Shown: positions 30,632 to 42,530, counted from the stretch's first letter. The stretch: DNA of 64,000 nucleotides from Bryobacterales bacterium (GCA_028819255.1 JAPPMB010000147.1:1-64000), one strand, 5' to 3'. A program made the numbers and translations. Notes: generated from the letters alone by a model not told the origin.

Positions 30632-31229
30632 TTGAGTCGAAGCGTGACCGATGCTGCTCGACGCCGGAATCCAAACTTGCTGCGCTCCGAGCCTCTTGGA
30701 TGCGATTCACAGGTCGCGATTCCGCTCCGGTCTGGCAGGAAGTGCTGCGGCGGGCGTTCAGGCTCGCCAACGATGCCGGGATCCAGAGGTGAACGACCCG
30801 ACCCGCCGCCCACCGGGAGGCTTGGCCAGGGCTCCTGGCGGCCTCCGCCGCAAGTTGGGGAAGACTGTAGGGTGCACTGCCTGCTAGCAGGCGCGGGCGG
30901 CCAATGCGCAACGCTCGTGCGGAACTGTGACACCGGCCCGCCAACTGGGTGGAACGACTGAGACCATCGTGGGCCAGTGCAGGACTCTACGGACAGGACT
31001 GCATCCTTGGACCAGACGGGATGCGCGGACGCGTCTCCGGCGCCAATGCAACGCCTGCCGGCCCAGCTCCCAACCACTGTTTTCAAAATACGAGGAGTTC
31101 GGTTTCAGTTGCGGGAAACGCTGAGTCGATCATCACAGGCAACATTAAGGAAATCGTGGCGGGCGAGCTCGTCTTCGACCTCATTCGCATCGTCAAGCCA
31201 GCCAGCTGGCCAAAAGGGGGACTACTGCC
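30632..31229. other. Nearly 600 nt without a recognised gene
   Basis: The stretch lies upstream of parA and upstream of the ribbon-helix-helix gene. Several frames stay open, but none shows a family motif. It begins the debris zone that separates parA from rsmG. Confidence 0.4.
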
Positions 31230-31463
31230 ATGGCGACGTTAACGATCCATATACCGGATGTCCATCGAGATCGTTTGGCGGCGATGGCTAAGCAACGCGG
31301 CGTGAGCATGAACAAGCTAGTGGATGAACTCTCCATCCGGGCGTTGACCGAGCACGACACCGAGATGCGTTTCCGACTGCGAGCTGCCCTAGGGGGAGTC
31401 GAGCGCGGACTTGCAGTGCTCGACAAACTGGATCCCATGTATTCGCCAGCCAAAGACCCGTGA
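31230..31463 (+). CDS. Ribbon-helix-helix antitoxin-like DNA-binding protein, orphan
   Basis: A protein of 77 residues that starts with a beta-strand and two helices typical of MetJ/Arc or HicB-type binders (ATLTIHIPDVHRDRLAAMAK, then GVSMNKLVDELSIRAL). Such proteins dimerise to bind an operator and neutralise a toxin with the C-terminal tail. The tail here (about residues 45-77) is present, but no PIN, HicA or other toxin follows: the next 400 nt hold only stops and an IS remnant. It is probably a relic of a toxin-antitoxin pair, or an orphan regulator. Confidence 0.65.
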   Translation: MATLTIHIPDVHRDRLAAMAKQRGVSMNKLVDELSIRALTEHDTEMRFRLRAALGGVERGLAVLDKLDPMYSPAKDP

Positions 31464-31870
31464 GGCTCGGAAATCTTGCACTAGGCTGTTGTGGGACTGA
31501 GCACTAGGACCGCGGCACGAACCTCGAAGGTGTCGGCGGCCGCTTCGATCGAAAGAATTTCATACTTTAGTGGTTTCTGAGAGGGGACCATAGGGGATAG
31601 TGTCGGCGTGGACCTTGCCACGCACGAATTCCCAATCGGAGTGGTTCACCGCTTATCTGCTACGAATCGGACTGCGAAAGGTCTTTCAGGGGGGAGCCGG
31701 CCTTGGACTCCGGGGCCGGGCGGCGCCACGACCGCTTGCCGCTTGGCGGCCTTGCGCCGTGACGAAAGTTGGGGCATCGCCGCCTTTCCTCCCACATGGA
31801 TGAATACGTGAGCATCAAGGCTCACGCGACGGGGTAACAAGAAGGATAAGCCCTTTCTTATCATATAGTT
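31464..31870. other. About 400 nt with no recognised gene
   Basis: No toxin gene follows the ribbon-helix-helix protein. The spacer shows no inverted repeats that could mark an intact mobile element. Confidence 0.35.
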
Positions 31871-32224
31871 AGAATTGAAGAATCGAAGACCCACCGGGAC
31901 CTCGCCGAGGCTTGCGAGCCCCAGGCCGAGGCACAGCAGCAACTGGCGGAACTCATGGTAGCGCGCCACACTCTGGTCGAGGCTCTCGAGTCTCTGAGCA
32001 AAGCTTCGACGGAGTATGGCGAAGAGGCGAGGAACAGCATCAAGTCGAGCATCGAAACGCTGCAGCAGGGGATCACGGGTCTCGACGCCAAGATCGCGAC
32101 CCTGATCCGGAGCGATCAGGGGCTCCGCCGGCGCTCGGAGATCATCCAGTCGGTGCCCGCTTGCGGCCCCGAGACCCCCGCGGCGCTGTGCGGGGAGATG
32201 CCGGAGCTCGGCACCATCTTGTAC
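31871..32224 (+). pseudogene. IS110-family transposase remnant
   Basis: In one frame the reading EALESLSKASTEYG, IKSSIETLQQGITGLDAKIA, SDQGLRRRSEIIQSVPACG and ALCGEMPELG matches the centre of IS110-family transposases. There a coiled coil with LDAEIAxLI is followed by SVPGxGPxTAAxLLAELPELG at the start of the Transposase_20 domain. The N-terminal DEDD half and everything after ELG are missing. No terminal inverted repeats are expected for IS110, so the original ends cannot be placed. It sits between rsmG and parA, genes that usually adjoin. Confidence 0.6.
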
Positions 32225-32400
32225 CGTGACCCGCGCAGCAGGGATCCAAGGTCGGCATGGGATTCGGCACGACCTGCGGACGGGTCGGTGCGTCCGACCC
32301 AATGCTCTGCCGGACGGGCAGAGCGGCGTGCCCGTCAGACGAGGCTGGGCGCGCTTGCAATTCTGATCGCCGCCCAATCCGCGGTCAGTCGCCGTCCGCG

Positions 32401-32982
32401 TCACCGACCAGCCTCTCCCAGCCACAGCCGCCGGGCCGTGCTCCAGGGGACGTCCCGGCTCTCCCAGGCGCGGAACAAGGCGTCATCAGGCTGGTCCGTT
32501 CCCAGAATGGCCACTCGCACGGCCCGGCCTGCCAGATCGGGCAGAACCCGGGACGGGGCAACCGCCCTGAGCAGCGCCCAGTCCGCCGTACCAGTCCAGT
32601 CTGCGATCCGGCAGGCGGCGACCCGCACATTCGGCAGATCCAACGAGGCCTGTCGCAGGAATGCCGCCTTCCTGCGTTTCGACTCGACGAGTGTGACGAG
32701 GGACTCGGGCCGCAGCACCGCCACGGGGAGTCCCGGGAAGCCCGCCCCCGAGCCCACGTCGACCATCGATGCGGCCGGTGGCAACTCCCTGTGCACGAAC
32801 GCCGCCTCGCCAAAGTGCCTGCGCGCGACCTGGACCGCCCCTGTGATCCGTGTCAGGTTCATGCGGCGGTTCCATCGCTCCAGGAGTGCATGGTGGGCCG
32901 CGAGCCGCTCGATCTGGCTGTCCGACGCGGCGATGCCGATCTCGTCAAGCGCCGTGCGCAGCGCACGTTCGAACGTCGTCAC
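32401..32982 (-). CDS. rsmG: 16S rRNA (guanine527-N7)-methyltransferase RsmG
   Basis: The 193-residue enzyme methylates G527 of 16S rRNA using S-adenosylmethionine. The motif [19 protein letters not shown] binds the cofactor, NLTRITG is upstream, and [12 protein letters not shown] follows, as in RsmG/GidB. Loss of this gene can give streptomycin resistance in other bacteria. It overlaps the end of mnmG by 4 nt (ATGA), so it is coupled to mnmG. In many genomes parA-parB would come next, but about 1.8 kb of debris intervenes. Confidence 0.93.
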   Translation of the reverse strand: MTTFERALRTALDEIGIAASDSQIERLAAHHALLERWNRRMNLTRITGAVQVARRHFGEAAFVHRELPPAASMVDVGSGAGFPGLPVAVLRPESLVTLVESKRRKAAFLRQASLDLPNVRVAACRIADWTGTADWALLRAVAPSRVLPDLAGRAVRVAILGTDQPDDALFRAWESRDVPWSTARRLWLGEAGR

Positions 32983-34826
32983 GTTCCCAGGTGCATGTCC
33001 AGAATCGTGAGGGCGGCCGGCGTGATGCCGGGGATCCGGCCAGCCTGTCCGAGAGTTCGCGGCCTGACCCTTTCCATCTTCTCGACGACCTCGTTGGAAA
33101 GACCCGGAAGGCCGCGGTATCGGAATCTCGAGGGAATGCGGCGGGATTCAGCCCGCTTCATTCGATCGATCTGGCGCCGCTGTCGTTCGAGGTATCCCGA
33201 GTACTTGAACTCGGTCTCGATCGCTTTCCAGTCGGCTCTTCGGAGACCGTCACCCAATCCGGCCGGAAACACGTGGCGGAGCTGTTCCAGGCTCACCTGC
33301 GGGCGCCTCAGCAGGAGTCCCAGGCTCACGCGGCCGCCGCTGGGCGGCGAAATCTCGCGAAAAACGGGGCTCGACAGCGCGGGCCTGCACTGCTCCAGGA
33401 ACCGTGCCACGGATTCGCGCGCCCTGCGGGCGGCCTCGAAGCGCTCCCAGTCCTCGTCGCGGACGGTGCCGGCCCGGCGTCCGATGGGCGTGAGGCGGCT
33501 GTCGGCATTGTCGATTCTCAAGTGCAGGCGGAATTCCGCCCTGGACGTGAACATCCGGTACGGCTCGTCCGTGCCCTTCGTCACCAGATCGTCGATCATG
33601 ATTCCGATGTAGGCGTCCGTGCGAGCCAGCACGATCGGGTCGGAGCCGCCGAGGGCGCATGCGGCGTTGATGCCCGCGAGCAGCCCCTGGCCGGCGGCCT
33701 CCTCGTACCCGGTCGTGCCGTTGATCTGTCCGGCCAGGTAGAGGCCCGGAATCCTCTTCGTCTCCAGTGTGGGAAGCAACTCGGTCGCGTCCACGGAGTC
33801 GTACTCGATCGCGTAGCCCGGACGGATCATCTCCGCGCGGTTCAGCCCCGGCACCGAGGCGACCATCGCCGCCTGGACGTCGATCGGCATGCTGGTTGAC
33901 ATGCCGTTGACGTAGACCTCGTTCGTGTCGAGGCCCTCGGGCTCGAGGAAGATCTGGTGGCGGATGCGATTGGGGAACTTGACGATCTTGTCCTCGATGG
34001 ACGGACAGTAGCGGGGGCCCACCCCCTCGATCTGTCCGCTGTAGAGCGGGGAACGGCGCAGGCTCTCGGACAGGATGCGATGCGTCTTCTCGTTGGTGTA
34101 GGCAATGTGACACTCGATCTGCGGTCGATCGATCGAGTCGGTCGCGAACGAGAACGGAGTGGGCTCGGCGTCTCCTGGCTGTGCCTCGAAGGCCGTCCAG
34201 TCAATCGTCCGCCCGTCCAGCCGCGGCGGAGTCCCGGTCTTGAGCCTGCAGCATCGAAACCCTTTGTTTCTAAGTACTTCACCCAGCATCACCGACGCCG
34301 GCTCCCCGCTCCGGCCCGCCGGGTAGGTGCGTTCGCCGATGTGCACCAGACCGTTCAGGAAGGTTCCGGTGGTGATCACCACCGCCCGGGCCGAGAGCCT
34401 CCTGCCGTCGAGCAGATCGACTCCTGCAATCCTTCCGCCGTCGAGAACCAGGTCGATGACCTCAGCCTGCTTGATCTCCAGGTTGGGCTCGCCCTCCAAG
34501 AGCTGCTTCATCCGCACGCGGTACTGTTTCTTGTCGCACTGGGCGCGCGGCGACCAGACCGCGGGACCCCGGCTGGTGTTGAGGAGCCGGAACTGGATGC
34601 CGACGTCATCGGTCACCCGGCCCATGATGCCGCCCAGGGCGTCGATCTCCCGGACCAGGTGGCCCTTGGCAATGCCCCCGACGGCCGGATTGCAGGACAT
34701 CTGCGCGACCAAGTCGAGGTTGAGCGTCGCCAGGGCGACCCTGGCGCCGATCCTCGCAGCCGCCACCGCGGCCTCGCAGCCGGCGTGGCCGGCGCCCACC
34801 ACGACGATGTCGTACCGCTCCGACAT
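32979..34826 (-). CDS. mnmG: tRNA uridine 5-carboxymethylaminomethyl modification enzyme MnmG
   Basis: An FAD enzyme of 615 residues that, with MnmE, modifies the wobble uridine of some tRNAs. The FAD loop [13 protein letters not shown] starts at residue 7. [21 protein letters not shown], the folate/FAD region with [29 protein letters not shown], and the C-terminal [15 protein letters not shown] with [10 protein letters not shown] are all present. The start is ATG 34826 with GGGGGAG upstream. It is followed by rsmG with a 4-nt overlap. It faces away from purD, and the two share a -10 region. Confidence 0.96.
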   Translation of the reverse strand: MSERYDIVVVGAGHAGCEAAVAAARIGARVALATLNLDLVAQMSCNPAVGGIAKGHLVREIDALGGIMGRVTDDVGIQFRLLNTSRGPAVWSPRAQCDKKQYRVRMKQLLEGEPNLEIKQAEVIDLVLDGGRIAGVDLLDGRRLSARAVVITTGTFLNGLVHIGERTYPAGRSGEPASVMLGEVLRNKGFRCCRLKTGTPPRLDGRTIDWTAFEAQPGDAEPTPFSFATDSIDRPQIECHIAYTNEKTHRILSESLRRSPLYSGQIEGVGPRYCPSIEDKIVKFPNRIRHQIFLEPEGLDTNEVYVNGMSTSMPIDVQAAMVASVPGLNRAEMIRPGYAIEYDSVDATELLPTLETKRIPGLYLAGQINGTTGYEEAAGQGLLAGINAACALGGSDPIVLARTDAYIGIMIDDLVTKGTDEPYRMFTSRAEFRLHLRIDNADSRLTPIGRRAGTVRDEDWERFEAARRARESVARFLEQCRPALSSPVFREISPPSGGRVSLGLLLRRPQVSLEQLRHVFPAGLGDGLRRADWKAIETEFKYSGYLERQRRQIDRMKRAESRRIPSRFRYRGLPGLSNEVVEKMERVRPRTLGQAGRIPGITPAALTILDMHLGT

Positions 34827-34840
34827 GCTGCTCCCCCTGT

Positions 34841-34847
34841 TATTCTA
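34841..34847. promoter_or_regulatory. Overlapping divergent -10 elements for purD and mnmG
   Basis: On the plus strand TATTCT (34841-34846) is a -10 candidate for purD. On the minus strand the same bases shifted by one read TAGAAT, a -10 candidate for mnmG. A single near-symmetrical hexamer may therefore start transcription both ways. Confidence 0.45.
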
Positions 34848-34893
34848 GGCAGTTGCTGCGGGCCTGCTAGGCCGGCAGGCGCCAGGGCGGCCG

Positions 34894-36177
34894 ATGAAGG
34901 TACTAGTCGTTGGTGGGGGAGGCCGCGAGCACGCAATCGCCTGGCGAATCGCCCAGGATCCGGCTGTGCGTCAGGTCTACTGCGTGCCCGGCAACGCAGG
35001 CGCAATGGCGGACGTGTCCTGCATTCCCGGCAACATCATGGATGCCCGCGAAATGCTCTCGCTTGCAGCCTCCCTGGGCGTTGACCTGACTGTGATCGGA
35101 CCGGAAGCGCCACTGGTCGAGGGGATCGCGGACACGTTCCGGTCCGCAGGGCATGCGGTCGTCGGCCCATCGGCCGCCGGCGCGCGGCTCGAGGGCAGCA
35201 AGGCGTTCGCCAAGGATTTCATGGCCGATAACGGCATTCCCACCGCGCGCTCCGCGTTGCTAGAGGACCTGGCGGATGTGGAACGCACGATCGGGCGCTT
35301 CGGCTATCCCGTGGTGCTCAAGGCCGACGGTCTGGCCGCCGGAAAAGGCGTGGTCATCGCGGAGGACGAGAAAGCGGCCGGTCTCACGGCGCGCGAGATG
35401 CTGACAGGCCAGATGGTCGGCGGCGCCGGCCGGCGGATCGTGGTGGAGGAGTGCCTTCGAGGCGTGGAGGTCAGCTTCATCGTCCTCAGTGACGGCGCCT
35501 CGTTCTGCGCTCTTCCCGTGACCCGGGATCACAAGCGGGCCTTCAACGGGGATCTCGGGCCGAACACCGGGGGCATGGGAGCCTACAGCGACGCCTCGAT
35601 TCTTTCCGAGGAGATGCGTGGCCGCATCGTCGAGAAGGTCGTCGAGCCCACGCTGGCCGGCATGCACCGCCGGGGCACGCCCTTCGAGGGGTTCCTCTAT
35701 TGCGGGCTGATGCTCACGGACGACGGGCCGAAAGTTCTGGAGTTCAATGTCCGGCTGGGCGACCCGGAGACGCAGCCTCTTCTGTACCGCCTCGAGGGTG
35801 GCTTTGCCGAGTGTCTCGCCGGCGCGGCGCGGGGCGCATTGGACTCCTCGCTCGTCCATGCCTCCGACCTGTCCACGGCCTGCGTGGTGATGGCCGCGGG
35901 CGGATATCCGGGTGCCTACCCGAAGGGCAAGCCGATCCGCGGCATCCGCGAGGCGGAGCAGACCGGGGCGAAGGTGTTTCACGCCGGAACCGCCTTCTCG
36001 GGCGGGCTTCCGGTCACCGCCGGCGGCCGCGTGCTCGGTGTGACCGCCCGGGGCGAGGGGCTCCATCGGGCGCTTGACAACGCCTATGCGGCCACGCGAC
36101 TCGTTCACTTCGACGGGGTTCACTACCGCACGGACATCGGCCGGCCCGGTTACCAGGACGACAGGGCGGGGAACTGA
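34894..36177 (+). CDS. purD: Phosphoribosylamine-glycine ligase
   Basis: An ATP-grasp ligase of 427 residues that makes glycinamide ribonucleotide in purine synthesis. The N-terminal GGGGREHAIAWRI, VIGPEAPLVEGIAD, GPNTGGMGAYS, the ATP-grasp metal block EFNVRLGDPETQ and the C-terminal VLGVTARG are present. The start is ATG 34894. The Gfo/Idh gene begins 14 nt after the stop, so they may be cotranscribed. Confidence 0.96.
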   Translation: MKVLVVGGGGREHAIAWRIAQDPAVRQVYCVPGNAGAMADVSCIPGNIMDAREMLSLAASLGVDLTVIGPEAPLVEGIADTFRSAGHAVVGPSAAGARLEGSKAFAKDFMADNGIPTARSALLEDLADVERTIGRFGYPVVLKADGLAAGKGVVIAEDEKAAGLTAREMLTGQMVGGAGRRIVVEECLRGVEVSFIVLSDGASFCALPVTRDHKRAFNGDLGPNTGGMGAYSDASILSEEMRGRIVEKVVEPTLAGMHRRGTPFEGFLYCGLMLTDDGPKVLEFNVRLGDPETQPLLYRLEGGFAECLAGAARGALDSSLVHASDLSTACVVMAAGGYPGAYPKGKPIRGIREAEQTGAKVFHAGTAFSGGLPVTAGGRVLGVTARGEGLHRALDNAYAATRLVHFDGVHYRTDIGRPGYQDDRAGN

Positions 36178-36191
36178 GGAAGTCAGGGGCC

Positions 36192-37205
36192 ATGCGGGTC
36201 GGTCTGGTCGGAACCGGGGCAATTTCCCACAAGCACGCCGAGAGCTATGACGCGATCGGCTACGATCTCGTGGCCTGCTCCAACCGCGGGCGCGCGAAGG
36301 GGGAGGCATTTGCCGCGAAGTACGGCTGTACCTTCGAGCCCGACTACCGGGACCTGTGCGCGAGGGCCGACATCGACTATGTCGACGTATGCACCTTTCC
36401 GGATTCGCATGTCGATATCTGCCGTGCCGCCGCTGACCGGGGCAAGCATGTCCTGCTGCAGAAACCCATGGCCCTGACGCTGGCCGAATGCCGGGAGATG
36501 ATCGAGATCTGCCGCAAGGCCGGCGTCGGCCTCGGCGTAGTCAGCCAGCACCGCTTCGACGAGTGCTCGATGTTTCTCAGGAAGGCCATCGAAGACGGCC
36601 GCCTTGGCCGGCTCCTCCAGGTCGACGGGTACGTCAAGTGGCATCGGCCGCAGTCCTACTACGATCCTCCCGGCAAGGGCGCCTGGGCGGTCGAGGGCGG
36701 GGGCGCTCTCATCAACCAGGGCATTCACACCGCCGACGTGATGCAGTACCTCGGCGGACCGGTGAGGCTCGCCTACGCCCGCTGGCAGCTCGCCGCCGCT
36801 CACCGCATGGAGTCCGAAGACCTCGTCAACGCGGTCCTCGAGTACGAGAACGGTGCCGGAGGCGTTCTGCAGGCCGCGACCGCAGTGTGGCCGGGATATC
36901 CCGAGCGGATCGAGGTCCACGGCGTCCGGGGCACGGCAGTCATCACCGGAGACCAGCTGACCGCCTGGGACGTCGAGGGCGACGCCGGGGACGATGCCCC
37001 GCTCTCCGCCGGCGTCGATTCCGGGGCCGCGGATCCGATGGCGATCTCCATCGAGAACCTCCAGCGCCAGTTCCGGGACTTCGGCGCGGCGGTCGCCGGC
37101 GGCCGCGAGCCGCTTGTCAGCGGGGAAGAGGGGCTGGCCGCGCTGCGGCTCGTCCTTGGCGTCTATCAGTCGGCCCGCGACGGCAGGCCTGTCGAGCTGT
37201 TGTAG
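36192..37205 (+). CDS. Gfo/Idh/MocA family oxidoreductase
   Basis: A protein of 337 residues with an N-terminal Rossmann domain (GLVGTGAISHKHA) and the catalytic region QKPMALTLAE, where the usual EKP is QKP. The later block EGGGALINQGIHTADVMQYLGG carries the histidine that shuttles protons. These enzymes use NAD(P) to oxidise sugars or cyclitols, and the partner substrate is not readable here. It follows purD by 14 nt, with no obvious pathway link. The C-terminal VSGEEGLAALRLVLGVYQSA helix is typical. A hairpin-rich leader for greA lies downstream. Confidence 0.86.
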   Translation: MRVGLVGTGAISHKHAESYDAIGYDLVACSNRGRAKGEAFAAKYGCTFEPDYRDLCARADIDYVDVCTFPDSHVDICRAAADRGKHVLLQKPMALTLAECREMIEICRKAGVGLGVVSQHRFDECSMFLRKAIEDGRLGRLLQVDGYVKWHRPQSYYDPPGKGAWAVEGGGALINQGIHTADVMQYLGGPVRLAYARWQLAAAHRMESEDLVNAVLEYENGAGGVLQAATAVWPGYPERIEVHGVRGTAVITGDQLTAWDVEGDAGDDAPLSAGVDSGAADPMAISIENLQRQFRDFGAAVAGGREPLVSGEEGLAALRLVLGVYQSARDGRPVELL

Positions 37206-37226
37206 CGGGAACCCCCGGACAGGGAC

Positions 37227-37330
37227 TATAATTTCCAGATAGGGCTGTGCGGTGTCCCGCGGTGATGCGGGAAAGGCCGGAGCCATTCCGGCGATTCTCA
37301 ACGACTGGGCCGTGCAACCCTTTTCTGACC
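37227..37330 (+). promoter_or_regulatory. greA promoter and two-hairpin 5' leader
   Basis: TATAAT at 37227-37232 predicts an mRNA starting near 37239 and a leader of about 90 nt. The leader has two perfect hairpins: CCCGC/GCGGG (37256-37271, loop GGTGAT) and GCCGGA/TCCGGC (37276-37292, loop GCCAT). A TTTT run follows near 37320. An ATG at 37265 is open and in frame with greA. The leader could tune greA by attenuation or RNA binding. Confidence 0.4.
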
Positions 37331-37798
37331 ATGGAGTTAGGCATCATCAAGAAGCTTGAGGCGGATATCCGGGAAATCGAGTCGGAGCTCCATGACAGGC
37401 TTCCCAAGGAGATCCAGACGGCCCGCGAGCTCGGGGACCTCAGCGAGAACGCCGAATACGCAGCAGCCAAGGAACGGCAGCGCCTCCTCGGGGCCAGAAT
37501 GACGCAGCTGACCCAGCGGCTCGCGCGGCTCAAGCTGATCGACCTCTCAAAGATTCCGACCGACACTGTGGGCCTGGGCTCCACGGTGGTCCTTGAGGAT
37601 CTCGACACCGGCCACGAGATCACCTACCATCTCGTGACAAGCGAGGAGTCGGACGTGCCGGCAGGCCGCATATCCACGTCCTCGCCGATCGGCCGGTCGC
37701 TGCTCGGGAAACGGGACGGGGATATCGCGGAGGTGCGCACGCCCCGGGGCCGCAAGGAGTTCGAGATCCTCAGCCTCGCGACGATCCACGCCCGGTAG
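37331..37798 (+). CDS. greA: Transcription elongation factor GreA
   Basis: The factor binds RNA polymerase's secondary channel and promotes cleavage of backtracked RNA. The 155-residue chain has the N-terminal coiled coil (ELHDRLPKEIQTARELGDLSENAEYAAAKERQ), with the acidic GDLSENAEY tip, then the FKBP-like C-domain with VVLEDLDTG and SSPIGRSLLGKRDGD. ATG 37331 is chosen to start it, although an in-frame ATG at 37265 would add 22 residues. A leader with two hairpins precedes it. Confidence 0.92.
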   Translation: MELGIIKKLEADIREIESELHDRLPKEIQTARELGDLSENAEYAAAKERQRLLGARMTQLTQRLARLKLIDLSKIPTDTVGLGSTVVLEDLDTGHEITYHLVTSEESDVPAGRISTSSPIGRSLLGKRDGDIAEVRTPRGRKEFEILSLATIHAR

Positions 37799-37822
37799 CC
37801 GGGGGAAAGCAGGGCGCACGCT

Positions 37823-38509
37823 ATGTCGTTCACAAGGGCAATCGGCAAGGCCTTCGGCCTGGTGCTGACCCAGCTGGTGCGCCTGCTGACGCTCAGCGGC
37901 GTTCATCCCAACGCCCTGACGCTGATCGGCCTGGTTGTCAACGGCGTCGCCGCCTGGATCCTCGCCCGCGGGGAGTTCCTCTACGGGGGCCTGGTCATTC
38001 TCTGCGCCGCGGTGTTCGATCTGACGGACGGAGCCGTCGCCCGGAACGCCAACAAGGTCACGCGGTTCGGAGCCTTCCTCGACTCCGTGATGGACCGGTA
38101 TTCGGACCTGATCATCCTGACCGGTCTGCTGGTGCACTACGCCCGCATCGACCGGTTCAGCTACATCGTCCTTACGGCGGTCGTGATGATCGGCTCCGTG
38201 CTTGTGAGCTACAGCCGCGCCCGGGCGGAGAACCTCATTCCGTCCTGCAAGGTGGGCTTCCTCGAGCGGCCCGAGCGCATCGTGCTGCTCATCATCGGCA
38301 GCCTGTTCGACAGAATGGCGGCAGTCCTGTGGGTCATGGCGTTCCTCTCCAACCTCACCGTCGTGCACCGCATCGTCCACACATGGAAGGAGAGCCGGCG
38401 GGTGCGGCAGGCCGAGCACGCCGCCGCCGGAGCCGAGAACCAGGACGCCTCGCTCAACTCGGCGCCGGCCGGTCAGGCCGAACTCCAGGAGGGCTACAGG
38501 TCCGCCTGA
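37823..38509 (+). CDS. CDP-alcohol phosphatidyltransferase
   Basis: An integral membrane enzyme of 228 residues with about six hydrophobic segments. It carries the family signature D-G-x2-A-R-x8-G-x3-D-x3-D without a change in DGAVARNANKVTRFGAFLD and its next Asp. The enzyme transfers a CDP-linked lipid head group to an alcohol. PgsA, phosphatidylinositol-phosphate synthase and archaetidyl types cannot be told apart from this. Its last 30 residues are hydrophilic. It starts 24 nt after greA. Confidence 0.86.
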   Translation: MSFTRAIGKAFGLVLTQLVRLLTLSGVHPNALTLIGLVVNGVAAWILARGEFLYGGLVILCAAVFDLTDGAVARNANKVTRFGAFLDSVMDRYSDLIILTGLLVHYARIDRFSYIVLTAVVMIGSVLVSYSRARAENLIPSCKVGFLERPERIVLLIIGSLFDRMAAVLWVMAFLSNLTVVHRIVHTWKESRRVRQAEHAAAGAENQDASLNSAPAGQAELQEGYRSA

Positions 38510-38530
38510 GTCCCCGAGGTCCGTCGAGGC

Positions 38531-40321
38531 CTACCGGAGCAGCCGGTTCAGGCTGAATGCGGCGCTGATCAGCCCCAGATGCGTGAACGCCTGCGGGAAG
38601 TTGCCCAGAGCCTGCCCGCTGGGCCCAATCTGCTCCGCATACAGGCCCAGCGGGTTGGCGTAGGTGAGCATCTTCTCGAAGATCAGCCGCGCGTCGTCGA
38701 TGCGGCCTGCCCGGGCAAGGGCCTCCACCAGCCAGAACGTGCACACGCTGAATGTGCCTTCCGATCCCGACAGGCCGTCGCCGGCCCCCCTGCCGATCTC
38801 ATAGCGGTAGACGAGCGAGTCGGAAACCAAGTCCTCCATCGTCCTGTCCAGCGTGGCTAGCATGCGGGGGTCGGACGGCGAAATGAAGCGCACCAGCGGC
38901 ATCAGGAGGTTGCTCGCGTCCAGGGCGTCGGCGCCGTAGTACTGAACGAAGGTCTTCCGGCGCGGGTTCCAGCCGTTCTTCATGACGGACTCGTAGATGC
39001 GGTCCCGGGTGCTGCGCAGCCACTCGCGGTTGTTCGGCAGGCCGCGCTTGAACGCCAGTCGCAGACCGCGGTCGAGCGCCACCCAGCACTGCATCTTCGA
39101 GTACACGAACTGCCGCCGCGCGGACCGCACCTCCCAGATGCCCTCGTCCGGCGACTCCCAGTGGCGGGCCACCCACCGCAGCATCCTGCGGATCCTAATC
39201 CAAAGGTCGTACGACACGGGCGTGACCCACTTGTCATAGAGGTAGACGGAGTCGATCAGCTCGCCGTAGATGTCGAGCTGCAGCTGCTCCGCCGCCGCGT
39301 TGCCGATCCGGACGGGGCCTGACCCACGGTATCCCTCGAGGTGCGGCAGTTCGACCTCCGGGATCTCCGGCGTGCCGTCGATCCGGTACATGATCTGCAG
39401 CGGCCCGGTGAGGGCCTCCTTCTCCTGCACGCGGGTCTCCAGCCAGTGCATGAAGTTGGCCGCCTCGTCCTGGTACCCGAGTCGGAGAAAGGCATAGATC
39501 GTGAACGCGGCGTCCCGGATCCACGTGTAGCGGTAGTCCCAGTTGCGGACCCCGCCGATCTCCTCCGGAAGACTTGATGTCGGCGCCGCCACAATCGCGC
39601 CCGTGGGTTCGAAGGTCAGCAGCTTGAGTGCGAGAGCGCTCCGCTCGACCATCTCTCGCCAGCGGCCTTCGTAGCGTCCCTTGCTCAGCCACATGCGCCA
39701 GAACCTTGTCGTCTGGCGCAGAGCCTCCTCGCCGTCCGTCCGCTTTTCCAGAATGTTCCTTCGCCTGCCCTGACGAAACGCGAAGACCATTCTCTGGCCC
39801 GGTTCCAGTGTGAATCGGGCGTAGACGCCGCTGCCGTTACGACGCAGGGGGACCGGGCTCTGGAGCGCGAAAGTCGCCCCGGGGCACTCGAAGACCGCGC
39901 CGCCCTTCCGCACGAAGACCCGATGCTCCGACCGCGCGTAGTCGTAGGCCGGTCTGCAGTCGAGCCGGCACGGCAGCGTGCCCCGGACCGACTGGACGAT
40001 CCTCAAGATCTCGTGGTGCTCCTTCGGCGCACCGTTCGGAGCGATGGGCATGAAGTCGATGACTTCGCCGACTCCCTCGTGGCTGAGGAAGCGGGTGATC
40101 AGGATGTTGGTGTCAGGCTGATACAGCTGGCGGCGGGAGCTTTCGTGCCGCGTGGCGATCCTGAAGAATCCGCCCTTCCGCTCGTCGAGAATGGAAGCGA
40201 ATACGCTTGGCGAGTCGAAGTGCGGCAGGCAGCACCAGTCGATGGAGCCGTCGTTCGAGACCAGGGCGACGGAATGCAGGTCGCCGATAACGCCGTACGA
40301 CTCGATGGGCTTGTAGGGCAT
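38531..40321 (-). CDS. Glycoside hydrolase family 15 protein (glucoamylase/trehalase-like)
   Basis: A 596-residue inverting glycosidase with no signal peptide, so it is cytoplasmic. The start [29 protein letters not shown] is the typical GH15 N-terminal sheet. The barrel has [19 protein letters not shown], close to the substrate region. [19 protein letters not shown] is near the end, and its Glu is a likely catalytic residue. Such bacterial proteins include mycobacterial-type trehalases and alpha-glucosidases. The likely substrate is trehalose or a maltodextrin, not settled here. No trehalose genes are adjacent. An extended -10, TGGTAGAAT, lies about 60 nt upstream of the ATG. Confidence 0.88.
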   Translation of the reverse strand: MPYKPIESYGVIGDLHSVALVSNDGSIDWCCLPHFDSPSVFASILDERKGGFFRIATRHESSRRQLYQPDTNILITRFLSHEGVGEVIDFMPIAPNGAPKEHHEILRIVQSVRGTLPCRLDCRPAYDYARSEHRVFVRKGGAVFECPGATFALQSPVPLRRNGSGVYARFTLEPGQRMVFAFRQGRRRNILEKRTDGEEALRQTTRFWRMWLSKGRYEGRWREMVERSALALKLLTFEPTGAIVAAPTSSLPEEIGGVRNWDYRYTWIRDAAFTIYAFLRLGYQDEAANFMHWLETRVQEKEALTGPLQIMYRIDGTPEIPEVELPHLEGYRGSGPVRIGNAAAEQLQLDIYGELIDSVYLYDKWVTPVSYDLWIRIRRMLRWVARHWESPDEGIWEVRSARRQFVYSKMQCWVALDRGLRLAFKRGLPNNREWLRSTRDRIYESVMKNGWNPRRKTFVQYYGADALDASNLLMPLVRFISPSDPRMLATLDRTMEDLVSDSLVYRYEIGRGAGDGLSGSEGTFSVCTFWLVEALARAGRIDDARLIFEKMLTYANPLGLYAEQIGPSGQALGNFPQAFTHLGLISAAFSLNRLLR

Positions 40322-40500
40322 GGACTCCGGGAATGGTGCGACAGGTGGCCGGCCGGCTCGAACGGCGCCTTGTTGACGGCGAGATTCTACCAAGACAGCG
40401 GTCCGGCAGCGCGAGCGCGGGCCTGTGATAGACTCCGGGAAACGGTCGCTGTTTCCGCGGCCGCAGTGCCCGGCTCCGTCCCGGCCGAGGTGTTCCCGCC

Positions 40501-42480
<1,980 letters not shown>

Positions 42481-42516
42481 GCGGGGAGGCCGACATCCGG
42501 CGTCGCGCCCGCGTGC

Positions 42517-42522
42517 TAGATT
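42517..42522 (+). promoter_or_regulatory. -10 hexamer TAGATT of alr
   Basis: TAGATT, preceded by TGC (extended -10), ends 8 nt before ATG 42531. This predicts a leaderless or nearly leaderless alr mRNA and argues against the in-frame GTG at 42513, which would lie in the promoter. Confidence 0.45.
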
Positions 42523-42530
42523 CGGACCTG

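Noticed and set aside
31871-32224. An intact IS110 element.
   Set aside because: Only the middle of the transposase is present, with no N-terminal DEDD domain and no definable ends.
37265-37330. A longer GreA starting at ATG 37265.
   Set aside because: The extra 22 residues do not resemble GreA N-termini and overlap the leader hairpins.
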